A DNA stretch of 64,000 nucleotides from Cutaneotrichosporon cavernicola (GCF_030864355.1 NC_083397.1:558001-622000); one strand, 5' to 3'; positions 1 to 11,633 are shown, counted from the first letter of the stretch. Numbers and translations are program-made. Notes: generated by a model from the letters alone, not told the origin.

Positions 1-746
1 TGGGCAACTGTCGTGTTGATAGTGACAGTGCGCCCTACCACACTACGTCCGTGGCCCGTGCCGACCGGGACACTGACCGGCAGGGGCAGCTCGACAGGGT
101 TCATCGAGTCGATGGGCGAGCTGGTGTATGCGCCCGCGTAGTTGCTCGGGCCAGCCACCGGCTGGGCGCCCTCGCGCATGCGCTCGGGCATTGGCGAGTG
201 CTCGTCGCTGCCGGTTACGCTAGCGACGCGGCTCAGGTTGCCACCGTCAATGCTGCTCTCGAGCGAGACGACCGCCATCTCGACGTCATCCTTGCTCTCC
301 TCGACGACTTCCTCGGTGAGTGCGTCAACGACTGCTAGCCACCCTCGACCAGAGCGCACGTCAACATCTTCCCACAGCCACGGGCGTGCTGCATCGAGCA
401 CGTGCGAACAAGTCTTGGTGGTGGCGGACAGTGCCTGGGATACGGTTTTGACGGCAGGAGGGGAAGGGTCGAGGGAGGCGATGACATGGGCCTGGGGAGT
501 GGGCAAGGGCTCGTCAGGGGGAGGAGGGAGGTAGAAGGGAGGGGCGACGAGGGAGGCAATGAGCGAGAGCACTTCGACGGGGATTTGGTCGAGCCGGGGA
601 AGGTACTGCTCTGGCTGGTCATCGTCATCGGCCTGGAGCCTTTGGTGGGCCGTCCCGGCCTCAATGGCCGGGCTGGGCTGTTTGTTGAAGCCAACAAGCT
701 TGTTGTTGTCGTTGGGGTTCGCGACCTGAGCGGCCGTGGTGTGCAT
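1..746 (-). CDS. F-box-like protein, 3' part cut off by window edge
   Basis: A minus-strand reading frame is open from an ATG at 746 to the window start, about 248 codons, with no intron needed. Residues about 50-75 read LPRLDQIPVEVLSLIASLV, the usual hydrophobic/proline pattern of an F-box helix, and are followed later by TTKTCSHVLDAARPWLWEDV. This F-box plus an R-x-W-L-W-E-D-V block is typical of fungal F-box-like proteins, which present substrates to SCF ubiquitin ligases. The rest seen here is Ser/Pro-rich and probably disordered. The stop lies outside the window, so domain content after residue 248 is unknown. A 15-nt G run lies about 110 bases upstream of the start (857-871). The F-box call is a motif reading, not a database match. 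Confidence 0.6.
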   Translation of the reverse strand, partial: MHTTAAQVANPNDNNKLVGFNKQPSPAIEAGTAHQRLQADDDDQPEQYLPRLDQIPVEVLSLIASLVAPPFYLPPPPDEPLPTPQAHVIASLDPSPPAVKTVSQALSATTKTCSHVLDAARPWLWEDVDVRSGRGWLAVVDALTEEVVEESKDDVEMAVVSLESSIDGGNLSRVASVTGSDEHSPMPERMREGAQPVAGPSNYAGAYTSSPIDSMNPVELPLPVSVPVGTGHGRSVVGRTVTINTTVA

Positions 747-1892
747 GAGAACTTGTTAGAGGAAGATGAAGCTGGTTGAAGTTGTTTGCGAGTTGTTGGT
801 GATGGAGCAGTGGACGGATGGAGAATGAGATGGGTGGGGTTGTGGTTGATGGGGGTGGGGGGGGGGGGGGGTAAGGGGAGGACCAAATCCAGAGGGAAGC
901 AATGGTTAAGTTTTGCCGCCCAACGGCCCATATGGTGAGTGGCAGGGTGTGTGAGGCCTGGGCTCCAGTGGGTGGCAATGAGGGAGTGATATTTGACTCG
1001 GTGAAAAAGATTACAATTGAATTGTATACCCCAATACAATTCGTCAAACAACCCACATGTGGGATACGTGAGGTACGTGAGGTGTCATGGTTCCTAAGTA
1101 CACATCCGCCCAGATCTTTCATTTCTGGTCCTCATGGTACCACGGTTCGGATCAAGCCGATAAATATGGAAGCCCAAGAGGTACCATGCACGTCCACCGA
1201 AGCACCCCGCAAGCCCATAGCTCTGACAGTCGCGACCTGCTTAGCTTCTGAGACAAACCAAACACTAATGGCGCTCTGCCATGGGCGGTATGCCATACCG
1301 ATAGCAACAGTGGGCCATTGCGTCTGTGCGGAATTCGGCACGGGTCTGTACCTCGGTTGCCTTGGCGATTGTGGCGCGTTTGGCATGCCCCAAAGCCAAA
1401 TGCTACTGCCTCCCGAAGCAGCAGGGGAGGGCAATAGATTTGTGGATCTGTTGGATCATGTGGGCAGCAACATGGGCAGTGGGAGTGGGGGGACTCTGTT
1501 ACAGATGTCTCCAATGCATGACTAGGCTTATAGAGACGCTGGCGAGGCTGAGTCTCTGAAAGATCTCCCACCGCAACTCCATCGAAGGCATCAACAAACG
1601 ACAATCTGATTCGCACAGTCAGTCATAGGGCGCCTTTGTAATGACAAGGGCGATAAGAGCCAGTTAACAAGATGGTAATCACAAAGGGCAACATATTCTC
1701 ATGACGTTGCAAGGTACGCTCTGTCACTCACTGCATCCACACGCTCCGTAGCCTCCCGTGGAGCACTAGTCTATCTGAGCACGCATCCCTATACCTGGCC
1801 AGCCCAGCGACAACAACTGTCCAGCCATGTCCGGCACGTCGATCTGCGCACTTAACGCCAAAACCAACCTCAAAAACACACGGTGCACGCGG
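747..1892. other. intergenic region without a convincing gene
   Basis: This 1.1-kb stretch separates the upstream side of the F-box-like gene from the 3' end of the MsrA gene. It holds a G15 tract at 857-871 with a further G5 just before it. The longest open frame (902-1525, plus) has no recognisable motif, no clear start context and reads across both strands' stop-poor sequence, so I do not call it. I see no tRNA or repeat array. Confidence 0.5.
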
Positions 1893-2638
1893 TTACCAGT
1901 AGAAGCGGTGGGTCGGGCACTCGTAGCCACCAGGATTGTTATCCACTGCTGTCAGCTGCCTAACAGTTAACCAGCTCACAGTACTTCTGGTGGTACTCCT
2001 CTGCAGTCCACCACTTGGTCTCAGGCGAGATCTCGGTTACAATCTGCTTCCCCTTGAAGCTTGGGTTAGCGCCGATCTCTGACAGGTATAGCGAATTCCG
2101 TTGCACAGACTTACTACTTGTCCTGCACCTCACCAGTCACGGCCTTGGCAGTCGCAAGCTGCTCGGGCGTGTGGTAGAAGATGGCCGAGCGGTATTCTGC
2201 CGTCAGTGCCCACCTGCTAACGGGACTCACGCGTTCCCGTATCCGGGCCCTGCGAGTTAAGTGTCGTAGGGTCGTGCGTCCGATAGAAGAACTCAACGAG
2301 CTCAGCATACCCGACCGCTCCCTTCTGGTAGTGCAGGCGCACGGCCTCGGCGTGCTTCGTCGCCCCACTGCATACCTGCTGGTAGGAGGGGTCGGTTGCG
2401 TCGTCACGGCCACCAGTGTATCCCACTTCGATCTTCCACTGCGGCAGGTGCCCGTAGTACTTGTTGAACAGGTGCTCGGTGCCCCAGAAACAGCCCGAGG
2501 CAAACGTCGCGGTGTCGACTGTCATTAGCTCATCGACAGATGTGTGAGCTCACCGCCGTCAGACAGCTTGGCTTCCTCGCGGCTCCTGATGGCCGTGGGA
2601 ACGGTGGGCGGGGGTGGTGTCTGAGGACCCTTGGGCAT
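1893..2638 (-). CDS. MXR1: peptide-methionine (S)-S-oxide reductase MsrA
   Basis: MsrA reduces the S-epimer of methionine sulfoxide in proteins and free methionine, using thioredoxin, and protects against oxidative damage. Five exons join in frame to 196 aa: 2638-2554, 2518-2231, 2196-2115, 2059-1980 and 1948-1893. The catalytic motif GCFWG (Cys38) lies in the second exon, followed by EVGYTGG and the family block QGPDTGTQYRSAIFYH. The C-terminal AEEYHQKY...NPGGYECPTHRFYW is split by a 31-nt intron (1949-1979). The ATG at 2638 is preferred over one at 2525 because the first exon splices in frame and adds a short Pro-rich N-terminus without a clear targeting signal, so a cytosolic enzyme is likely. 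The family assignment is secure; the first 28 residues are the least certain part. Confidence 0.93.
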
Positions 2639-3032
2639 GATGTGGCGAGATAGAGTAAAGAGAGAGCGTTTGATGCTGGCGATGGACATACGCGATGAAT
2701 ATAGATGTGAAAGACTGCGGTGGGCTATGAGCTATAAGGCTATGCGATGGCGACATGGGCATGCTCAATCATCAACTGCGTAGTCACCGAAATGTGGGGC
2801 CTCATCGCTCATTTCCGATCGCGTGGATCTCGCGTGAATTTGATTCCGCCATCACTGTCAGGCGGGAGCTATTCGCCCTCCTCCCGCCCCTCCGAAGATC
2901 GAAAAACGCCTCCAAAAGTCGACTGCATCTCATTCACCCAACGACAGCGAGCACAAACGGCGCCGACGGCCGTCTCCCACACCTCTCCTCTCACCCGCCG
3001 TCGCCAAAACACCGGCCTCTAAAGCTCGCATA

Positions 3033-4316
3033 ATGCGTGGAGCCGTCCTCTCGCGCACCGTCTCAGCCGTATGGCAGCGCCGCCTGGCCAAAACGCCACT
3101 CCGCCGAGCCACTGTTGCCCCAGTGCGCGCGCTGTCTACCACGCCCGCCGTGTTCAAGCAGCGCCGCCTGCCTCCCGCCGAGGACCCTTACAACCACACG
3201 GCGCTCGCTGCGCTTCTCTCCCGCCTCTCCCTCCCCCCGTCCGATAAGCTGCAGGCGTCGATCCTCACTTGCCTGACCCACCCGTCGTTTGTCAACGCCC
3301 AAGGTGAGGAGACGGCCGACCACGAGACCAACGAGCTGCTCTCCAACCTCGGCAACTCACTCCTCGGCCTCTTTGCCAGCGAGGATATTGCTGCCCGTTA
3401 CCCCAACCTCCCGTCCACCGCCCTCTCTAGCGCGGTGACGAGCTATGTCGGGCCCACGTCGCTCGCGAGTGTCGCCCGCGAACTTGGTATCAGCGCCACC
3501 CACGACAGCGCACCCAAGTACCACAACCAGGTGCAGGGTCTGCCGATCCGGTGGCGCCGCGCTCTCGCAGTGCGCGAGCTCGCGGACACGCCGGTGTCGA
3601 GCAACTTCCGCGAGGCGTACAACGACCGTGCGGCTCGTCTTGACAAGGAGCGGGAGAGGAAGCGCAACTCGTGGGAGGAGGGTGTTGCCAGCGTCGTGCG
3701 CGCATTCGTCGGCCTCATCTACCAAGAACAGGTGCGGCTTGTTTGCTTTCTGGTGAATGTTTTGCTGACCGACAGGGCCTGCACGCTGCGCGCGAGTTTG
3801 TCCACGCTCACTTTATGAGCCGTCACGTCGACCTGACGCATCTCTTCAAGATTCGCAAGCCGAAGCACGTGCTCTCCAACGTCGTCTCAAAGCACCTGCA
3901 CGACGCGGGTGTGCCTGCGTCGTCGTCGCTCGGCCGCATCGAGTCTCGGTGAGTCTTGTGTCTGGAGAACAGCACCTAACCCCAGTGTCCTCGCATCTAC
4001 CGGTACCCACACGCAGTCGCCGCTGTTCAACATTGGACTGTTTTTGCAGAACGGGCTCAAGCTCGCTGAGGGCCACGGTTCGTCATTGGCCATGGCCGAG
4101 CACCGCGCGGCCACCAATGCGCTCCTCTCCCTCTTCCTCGTGCAATCCGAGGCTGGGAGCACGCGACTGCCGACGAGCGCACACACCGAGCGGCCGATCA
4201 GCAGCGAGGGGGTGACGCAGGCACAGGGGGAGGCGTGGGAGGGCAGCTATGTGAGCTCGGGGGCGAGCGAGCCGGTGCAGGGCTTGGGAAACAGCATCAG
4301 GCCACAAAGGTTTTAG
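3033..4316 (+). CDS. MRPL3: mitochondrial large ribosomal subunit protein mL44 (MRPL3)
   Basis: mL44 is a structural protein of the mitochondrial 54S/39S subunit that derives from an RNase III fold joined to a double-stranded RNA-binding domain. Three exons (3033-3731, 3776-3948, 3986-4316) give 400 aa. The N-terminus is rich in Arg, Ala and Ser with no acid (LSRTVSAVWQRRLAKTPLRR), a good mitochondrial targeting sequence. The RNase III-like part includes SILTCLTHPSFVN and NELLSNLGNSLLGLFASEDI but lacks the acidic catalytic signature, as expected for mL44. The C-terminal part SPLFNIGLFLQNGLKLAEGHGSS...AEHRAATNALLSLFL matches the dsRBD. The final ~60 residues after the dsRBD are low complexity. 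The 5' UTR starts close to the divergently placed MsrA gene (about 390 bases between starts). Confidence 0.9.
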
Positions 4317-4611
4317 ACAGTATACCAGTAGTATACCTACCACTCAGATATGCATCATCATTCATCACGCAGCTAATTTGTAGCTGCTGTTCGCAGGCCC
4401 GCTGGGCGTGTTTGCATGCTCGCGCGAGCGCCACACTGTGCACACGAGTAGACGCTCAAAGTCAGTCTTGACTTTTCTGATACAAAGGATTCGTGCCTGT
4501 AATAAATACACGTTCATTTCAACCACGTGGTGCCCAGAAAGTTGAAGGTCCACTTGCAGTATTGCTCGCTCCGTCATAACAACATCCACCCATCGCACTC
4601 ACATAGATACC

Positions 4612-6233
4612 ATGGGCAAGCAACCGTTCAAGGAGGCCAAGTCCAAGGACAAGCGCTCCGCGCCGTACTCCAAGTCCGCCAAGTCGGCTCGGCACGCCAA
4701 GCCGAAGGGACCGAGCAAGCCAACCGTCGACGTCAAGTACGACGGCGAAGTGTCGGCAGCCACGAAGAAGGTGCTGGAGAAGAAGGCCAAGGTCGTCTCT
4801 GCGCCCGCCAAGAAGGTCAAGGCCGAGTCGAGCAAGATCTCCGAGAAGACCAAGGGCAAGGGCAAGGCTGTCGCTGCGCTGCCCTCACCCTCCCCGGAAG
4901 CCGATGACTCACCCACGTTCAAGATCATCGCGGGTACCTACGAGCGGCTCCTCTACGGCCTGGAGGGCAAGTATGTTGATGGCAAGATCGCTCTCGAGCC
5001 ACTCTTCATCTTCCCGGCCCACCTGGCGTGTGTCAAGGCTGTCGCGGCGAGTCCGACGGGCAAGTGGCTGGCAACGGGGAGCGAGGACGAGTTTGTCAAG
5101 GTCTGGGATCTGCGGAGGCGGAAGGAGGTCGGATCTCTCAGCCAGCATACCGGTAGGCTCAACTTGCGAATAAAACTGACAGCAGGCTCCATCACGTCCG
5201 CGACGTTCCCGACACCCAGCCACCTCCTCACGACGTCGGCGGACTCGACGATTTCCCTCTTCCGCACGTCGGACTGGGCGCTCCTCAAGAGCCTGAAGGG
5301 CCACTCTGGGCGCGTCAACTATGTCGACGTGCACCCAACCGGGCGTGTCGCTTTGTCGGTGGGCAAGGATAACACACTCAAGATGTGGGACCTGATGCGC
5401 GGGCGCGGCGCGGCTTCCTTGGCTCTCGGAAGCGAGGCTGAGATCGTCAAGTTCTCGCCGCGGGGGACGCACTTTGCCGTCCTGTTCCCACGCAAGATTG
5501 AGATTTACAGCCTCACGCTCAAGAAGCTCGCTACACTCGAGAGCAAGATCCGCTTCAACCACTTGCTGTTCGCTGAGCTTCCGGGAGAGGAGACTGAGCT
5601 CCTCTGCGTCGGGACGGAGAAGGGCGTCGTGGAGGTGTACACTGTCGAGATGCCGGATGAGGATGAGGAGGAGGAGGAGGATGAGGAGGATGAGGAGGAT
5701 GAGGAGGAGGAGAAGAAGGGGCCGAAGGCCGAAGTCGACCGCATCGCCACTCTTGTAGGACACACCAACCGGTGAGCTTTAACTTGAGCAACACAGCTGA
5801 CCGCAGAATCAAGGCCGTCTCGGCGCTTCCCTTCGCCGCACCCACGGGACCGACCGTGCTTCTGACCACGGCATCGAGCGACGGCGTGATCAACGTGTAC
5901 GACCTCGGGGCCATCCCGACTGCCGAGAGCGAGGAACAGCAGCCCATCGCGAGCTACGACACCAAGGGGTCGCGCTTGACATGTGTCTATATCGCTGAGG
6001 GTGGCGCCCCTCGACGCAAGAGCAAGACGGCACCGAAGGCCGAGGCCAAGTCGGGAGCTGGAGCCCGCTTCGACGTCGAGGAGAGCGAGGAGGAGGAGGA
6101 GAGTGAGGAAGAGGACGGCGACGAGGACATGTACGATGTCGCATCGGATGAGGAGTCTGAGGGCGGCGTCGAGGTCGAGTTTGAAGATGAGGAAGAGGAG
6201 GAGGATGAGGAGGAGGGCGAGTACGAGGACTAG
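4612..6233 (+). CDS. MAK11: WD40 ribosome biogenesis protein MAK11 (PAK1IP1 homologue)
   Basis: MAK11 is a nucleolar WD40 protein needed for 60S ribosomal subunit assembly. Three exons (4612-5152, 5186-5771, 5807-6233) give 517 aa. The first ~100 residues are Lys-rich with nuclear-signal character. The fold begins with IIAGTYERLLYGLEGKY, characteristic of the Mak11/PAK1IP1 family, followed by WD repeats ending in KVWDLRRRKE, ISLFRTSDW and KMWDLMRGRG. Two acidic stretches, one inside the propeller (around 5655-5715) and one forming the C-terminus, are made of Glu/Asp runs coded by GAG/GAT repeats; long acidic tails are common in nucleolar factors. The first intron is 33 nt and leaves the frame open if retained. 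The window also carries BRX1, another 60S factor, but 25 kb away and without evident linkage. Confidence 0.88.
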
Positions 6234-6740
6234 TGGACATCTGCATGCACATTCTACATCGAGCGTGGTTTGGGCACGGGTGGGGAGTGGAGGAGTGCAG
6301 AGGTGCAGAGGTGTAAGGCCTGTAAGGGTTGGTGACAGTCAACGTTTGTGTGGTTCCAAAATGCGTATATGGGCAGGTACTGTACCGAGAAGTCTCTCCC
6401 AGACTCGTCATCCACAAGACTTGTGGAATTGTGGATGACAGGTTGATGAAGAACGCTGGTGGATCAAGTTCCGCCTGCCGCTGTGCCGCCGTGCCGTTGT
6501 GCCGCCGTGAGATGCCGCAATGGACCGTCAGGATAATCCACGCATCAAAAGCACCGGTGACGAAAAACTCCGTTCGACCCAGTAATACCCCGGCGTCCCC
6601 ACTCGGCCCGGCCCATTTCGCTCATCTCCGGTCTTGTTACTGTACCACTCCGGACATGCCAAGAATGCTTGAGACTACATAAAGCCAACATAAAGCCAAC
6701 AGATGCAACCTCCAGACCCCACTACTCACAACTGAACACC
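6234..6740. other. intergenic region, promoter of the PhyH-type gene
   Basis: These 507 bases carry the 3' end of MAK11 and the upstream region of the dioxygenase gene. No open frame with coding character is seen. A repeated GCCGCTGTGCCGCCGTGCCG-like block is present around 6476-6510. CATAAAGCC occurs twice near 6679-6700, the nearest thing to a TATA element. Confidence 0.4.
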
Positions 6741-7762
6741 ATGACCAAGCCTCAGTTTCTCCTCGACCTCGAGCGCGACGGATACGTCGTCGTCCCCAAC
6801 GTCATTCCCGAGGAAGAATGTGCGGCGTTCCGCGAGGCTGCGCTCGAATGGCTCGAGAGCTTCCCGTATGGGTTCAAGCGCGACGATAGGTCGACTTGGG
6901 CAGACGAGCATTTGCCGTTTGGTACTACGTGAGTAACTGCTATCCTCTTTGTGGGTATCGCTCGCCAGCTAACCCCAGTGGCGGTCTATACAACCGGTAC
7001 GCAGTCAACCACGAGGCCTTTGTCTGGCGTATCCGTACCCAACCCGGCATCCTCGACGTCTTCAACCAAATCTGGGGCACTGATGACCTCATCGCCTCGT
7101 TTGACGGAATGAACACTTCCATTCCCATCAACGCCATTTCTGGACGTACAGACATTTCTCAAACCCCAGCCTGGCCACACATTGACCAGAACCCGCGCCG
7201 CATCGACCGTTTCGAGCTATACCAGGGCATTGCCAACATGTCCCCCAACGGACCCGACGACGGTGGTCTGTGTGTCCTCAAAGGCTCGCATCTACTTCAT
7301 GACAAGCACTTTAGTGACATTGGCGGATTTAGGCCCGAAGCCGACTTGGGAGAGAAGGAAAACTCGTACCGGTATCCGCCCCAGGACTTTGAATGGTACA
7401 AGAACCACGGGGCCGAGGTGGTCAAGGTCTGCGCCAACGAGGGCGATTTAATTCTCTGGGATTCAAGGACGGTTCATTGGAACCGATCGCCGACGGGGAC
7501 GCAGACACGCTTCGTTAGCTATGTTTGCTATGCGCCAAGGAGCCGGATGAGCGAAGACGAACTCGAGACCAAGCTCGAGGTATTCCGGAATCGCGAGGGC
7601 ACGACACACTGGCCGTTCATGAATGTCATTCCCGCCAGGCGCAAGGTCGGTGGCATTCCTACTCGTCCGGATGGTACGCCCGACCCGGCCGACCGCCAGC
7701 GCCCACTCCACGACGTGAAGGAGACGCCAGAGGTTATGCGCCTGGTTGGTGTTCGTGCGTAA
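6741..7762 (+). CDS. phytanoyl-CoA dioxygenase (PhyH) family protein
   Basis: This is a non-haem Fe(II)/2-oxoglutarate-dependent oxygenase. Two exons (6741-6928, 6979-7762) give 323 aa. The start MTKPQFLLDLERDGYVVVPNV is the typical N-terminus of the family. The iron triad is visible as H-x-D in WPHIDQNP and a distal His in DSRTVHWNRSPTG, followed by an Arg in TQTRFVSYVCYAPRSRM that would bind 2-oxoglutarate. The Gly-rich turn GLCVLKGSHLLHDKHF precedes the distal His as expected. No peroxisomal signal is seen at either end (C-terminus VRLVGVRA), so phytanoyl-CoA is not necessarily the substrate; fungal members act on many small molecules. Substrate is therefore left open. Confidence 0.85.
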
Positions 7763-8359
7763 AGAACAGACCGATAGATACGTAGGGATGCATTCCAATT
7801 ATTCTATCATGCTCACGAACGGGGCGAGGTATCGCGCAGTCGGCCCCAGCTCGCCCATATCGGCAACATTGTCTCCAACTACTGCTTCGTCAAAGTTGTG
7901 CCACAATCCGCGCGGGAGAGGTAAATGCACCACTGGTGCTCATCCATAGCGATGTCGGTGAAGTCGCGTTCAGAGGTTATGTGGGTGATGAGTGTATTCG
8001 GCGTTTTATGCAACTGTTGCAGAGTGCATCGCATCCGAATATCCTCGCCGCGTTGATCGATCCTCATGCACGATCTCAGCGGCGCATCGAGTCGAGGGGG
8101 GACAGGTTTCGCACAGCACCTCCGTGATCAGTATCTCCGTCAATGGAGCTGAGCAATTCTGTAGAAATGCTTTTGATGGTTGCGAGTAGAGCCGCATGAA
8201 GAGTAGCACCTTTGGCATGAAATCTCGGTGGGACAGTGCCGCCCCACGTGTACTGTACACAAGCAATGATCGCGTCTACGTACCAACCGAAGGAAGTGGC
8301 GCCCTTGCCCTCGAGCAGCAGAAGTAGCATGGGCATCTACCGCCGAATGCATGCAAAGA
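7763..8359. other. intergenic region between convergent genes
   Basis: These 597 bases separate the 3' ends of the PhyH-type gene (plus) and the UNC-45/She4 gene (minus). Only short frames overlapping on both strands are present, without family motifs. Nothing else recognised. Confidence 0.5.
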
Positions 8360-10564
8360 TCACCCTACGAACAGCTTCTTGGTCCGCGCGAGCATCATAG
8401 CGACCTGCATACTCTCGTCCTGCCGGCTCTGGGCGAGCGTCCTGGCTGCACCAGTAAGACGATCCTCGAGTCTGCTCTCCGCGATGCTTTTTCGTGCCGC
8501 CTTCTCCTCCGGTTCGGGCAGTTCGCGGACATACTCGAGAAGATTGGAGACGATGACCGCACCGCGGTGCGCGAGCCCCACGTCAGGCGGCGCGGACGAG
8601 ATGGTCTGCACCGCGCTTACCTGTCCGTCGGCGTCCTCGACGTCTGGACGCTCGCCGCCAGGCTCGAATAGGTCACCGAGACGGTCCCACACACTGCGAT
8701 GGGAACCTGAGATCGCGCCACCGGCCACAACCGCCGAGCATGCATTAGGTGATTCCGTGAGGATGGCCAGCGCACCACTGGCAGCGAGACGGGTGGGGAG
8801 GTCATCCACATCCGTGAGAAGAAGGAGGACGCCCAGTCGCGCCGTCGAGCGCACTGCCTTCCCCCCGTTCTCTACCTTGATGTTGGACTCCTTCCCGTCA
8901 GCCTCGCCCGCAAAGTGCGCAAAGCCGGCTTCCGAGTTGACGAGGTTGCACACAAGCTCGGTCGCAGCACGCCGCACAAGGGTGTTGTCGTCGAGCATCA
9001 GCTCCTCGACCTTGTCAATGACCTTTGTGTCGTCGCGTCCACGGCCCTTGAAATCATCCGGTGTCGCAACCTTGGCATCGACAATGCGCGCACCAAACTG
9101 CCCGTCGACGGATGCGAGGTTCGTCAGCGCCATCAGCGCCTCGAACTGTTGCAGCAGGCTCGCTTCCTGCGAGACGAGCAGCGTATACAGTGGAGCGAGG
9201 GCGTTAAGCGCGTTCGTCTGATGCGGAGGAGGGAAGAGGAGCTGTGGCGGTGTCGTGATTACGAGCTTCGCGAGCGCTTGCGGTGCAGCCATACCCTGCG
9301 TAGAGTCGCGCAAGACGATAGTGAGCACCTTAAAGCCACCGTCACGGATGAACGGGGCACGGTGTGCACGCTCCTCCACTAATCCGAGGCATATCCTCGC
9401 CAGGGCATCACGTACGCGAGGCGACTCGGCGCGTACAATGCCGCTAAGTGCCGGGATAACCTGCGCTTTGAGCAGGGCTACGACGCGCTTCTCGACCGCA
9501 TCGTCACGCTCCGCGGGGTCCTCGTCCTCGGCCTCGAGAGCGGTCTTGCCGCTGATGGCCATGCGGCGCAACCGCTCCATTTGCTGGTCGTGCTCTGAGA
9601 GTACGGGCTTGCGTGCCACGAGGTGTGCCAGCACGGTCGCGAGACCGAAGCAGAGGGCCGCGTCCACTGGAGCGAGTGCCTCATCTAGAGAGCCCATGGA
9701 TGACCGCGGCGTGACGGGGAGGGAGCCGCCCTTGGGTTGGGGAACGGGAGACAGGGCGAGGAAGGCCTTGAGGAAGTCAGCATCGGAACAGAGCACGTCC
9801 CGAATAGCGGGCCGGGTGCTGAGCACGCTCAAGCCCTCAAGCGTGGGCAGGATGGCCTGTGCTGAGGACACACTCTTGATGTGGCCCATGAGCGTGTGGG
9901 CGAGCTGCACCTCGCCCTCGAGCGACTGCTCATCGCGCGCAAGCCTCTGCTCCTCGGGCTCGCCGACTTGCGGGTCCGGCCGACCGAGCTTGCTGAGGGC
10001 CACAGCGGACAGCACACCTGTATCCCCCTCAAGGTCTTTGGCGTCGACCGCAGCGCTCAGATACTCGAAGGCGCGGTCGCGCACGATCCCGCGCCCAGCC
10101 TTAGTGCCAGCCAGAGCTGAGAGCAGAGCCGCAAGTGCAGGTTGGAGAGGTGACGGGAGCTCTGCAAGTTCGAGTAGCACGCCGAGTGGGTCGATGTCCG
10201 ACGCTTCTTCCTTGCTGTTAATGCCTAGCGACTGAGTGACGAGGGCGACGGTGCCGGCTGGAGCGAGTGGTGCCAGAGCCGCGAGGAGTGAGACGGCGGG
10301 GACGAACGACGCCGGGTCGTCGGCACCCTGGGAAACGGCGTCGGACACGAGCGGATTGAACGTATCCTTGATCCGCGCGGCTTGGGCTGCATCGTCTCCT
10401 CCTCGCGCGTTTGATGCGTCCACGACCTTTGAGAGAGCTAGAAGCGCTAGCCCAGACTCATTTTGGGAGGGAGAGGAGATTGCCGTGGCGAGAAGGCGCA
10501 CGTCGTTTGGCGAGGTTGGAGACTTGGACTGGAGGAGCGCCTTGAGGCGATGATCAGTGGACAT
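8360..10564 (-). CDS. SHE4: UNC-45/CRO1/She4-type myosin chaperone
   Basis: UCS proteins fold and stabilise myosin motor heads and are needed for actin-based transport and cytokinesis. A single 2,205-base exon encodes 734 aa. The protein is almost entirely alpha-helical with armadillo-like repeats. The middle and C-terminal region contain blocks such as QFEALMALTNLAS, VRRAATELVCNLVNSEAGFAHF and LAASGALAILTE, which match the UNC-45/She4 central and UCS regions. No N-terminal TPR domain is visible, as is usual for fungal members. The lack of introns in such a long gene is unlike most conserved neighbours. The ATG at 10564 starts the only long frame and is followed directly by a helical segment (DHRLKALLQSK). 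Confidence 0.8.
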   Translation of the reverse strand: MSTDHRLKALLQSKSPTSPNDVRLLATAISSPSQNESGLALLALSKVVDASNARGGDDAAQAARIKDTFNPLVSDAVSQGADDPASFVPAVSLLAALAPLAPAGTVALVTQSLGINSKEEASDIDPLGVLLELAELPSPLQPALAALLSALAGTKAGRGIVRDRAFEYLSAAVDAKDLEGDTGVLSAVALSKLGRPDPQVGEPEEQRLARDEQSLEGEVQLAHTLMGHIKSVSSAQAILPTLEGLSVLSTRPAIRDVLCSDADFLKAFLALSPVPQPKGGSLPVTPRSSMGSLDEALAPVDAALCFGLATVLAHLVARKPVLSEHDQQMERLRRMAISGKTALEAEDEDPAERDDAVEKRVVALLKAQVIPALSGIVRAESPRVRDALARICLGLVEERAHRAPFIRDGGFKVLTIVLRDSTQGMAAPQALAKLVITTPPQLLFPPPHQTNALNALAPLYTLLVSQEASLLQQFEALMALTNLASVDGQFGARIVDAKVATPDDFKGRGRDDTKVIDKVEELMLDDNTLVRRAATELVCNLVNSEAGFAHFAGEADGKESNIKVENGGKAVRSTARLGVLLLLTDVDDLPTRLAASGALAILTESPNACSAVVAGGAISGSHRSVWDRLGDLFEPGGERPDVEDADGQVSAVQTISSAPPDVGLAHRGAVIVSNLLEYVRELPEPEEKAARKSIAESRLEDRLTGAARTLAQSRQDESMQVAMMLARTKKLFVG

Positions 10565-11140
10565 TGTGATGTGGAGGTTGAGATGACGACGATGATGGAT
10601 TGTTAGATGGTGGAATCACGGAGAAACAGTCATCTCCGTGATATCGCGTGGTTGCCAGATTTGGGTTCAGGGTGAGCTGGTCCACTCGACTGCCAAGCTG
10701 CCACCCGCCACTCTTTCAATCCTCCATTCATTCACTTACCAATTCCATACTGCCCTTTTGACAACATACACACCCTCTCAAGCGAGATAAATATACTCTA
10801 ATAATATTGAATGGTTGGCCCAAATTGGAACGTTCCACTTCCTGACTTGGCTGCCTATGCCAGCCTCTCGTGGCTCAGCTCTCAGTCGTTTGAAACCCGC
10901 GCAGCATCGTCGTGGAGTTTCATCTTGCAAGCACCAGGTATGGTGTCCCCCCGAACAAAAGTAGCAGTTGCGAATTCTGCGCTTAAATTCTCAGACTCGA
11001 CGACCGCCGAGCACAACTCTCACTCCCGTCTCTCTCACTTCTCCATACTTGAACTCCCAGACAGCATCTCGACTTGGACCTACGCATAACTCCCGTACCT
11101 CACAACTACTCTCCCCTACTAATCAAGACTACGTCCCACA
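10565..11140. other. intergenic region upstream of the UNC-45/She4 gene
   Basis: This stretch begins with the promoter side of the UNC-45/She4 gene. It becomes AT-richer around 10790-10810 (ATAAATATACTCTAATAATA), a possible TATA region for transcription to the right. A C/T-rich leader-like sequence follows up to the short frame at 11141. No supported gene. Confidence 0.35.
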
Positions 11141-11227
11141 ATGGACTCTATTCCTCGTCTTCCTGGTCAAACGAAGACGACCCATCCATTGGATCCTTTG
11201 GTAGCCAAAACAAATGCGGAGATGTAA
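11141..11227 (+). CDS. short open frame, possible decayed gene start
   Basis: A 28-residue frame begins at an ATG in a CCCACAATG context after a pyrimidine-rich leader that resembles the 5' UTRs of the orphan genes nearby, and ends at TAA. The peptide MDSIPRLPGQTKTTHPLDPL shows no known motif. It may be the 5' end of a gene that has otherwise decayed, or chance. No splice donor that would extend it into a longer frame is obvious. Confidence 0.15.
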   Translation: MDSIPRLPGQTKTTHPLDPLVAKTNAEM

Positions 11228-11633
11228 TTTGGCATTGTCGTATCGAGCGACACAGCACTTTTGTGCGACTGGGACCGCATTCGAGTTGCTAACCACGACT
11301 TGGTGGGGCAACTCATAATGGGCCAACCATTACAACTCAGTCTCAGCCCAAAACGGATCAAGTTTCAGCATATGCCATTGAGCTGTATGTCGTTAGAAGG
11401 GCAGAATCCCCAGCTGTTTTTCAACCGTCACCCCCATTGACGGATTGGCAGGTGTAACTGAGTCAGGAATGATCCTACCAAACTATTTCTTCCTCAGGCT
11501 GCTCATAAACCCTTCTCTCATCGTCACGTCCAGCTCATCCCCCCATCCGTCACCTTTGCCCATACACTTAGCCTCCTCATCTCTGCTCCTCAAAACTCTA
11601 CCTTTGTCATCCACAGTTAACTACTCGCCCAAC

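Noticed and set aside
902..1525. 207-codon frame in the gap before MsrA
   Set aside because: No motif, no leader-like upstream sequence, and codon use unlike the neighbouring genes.
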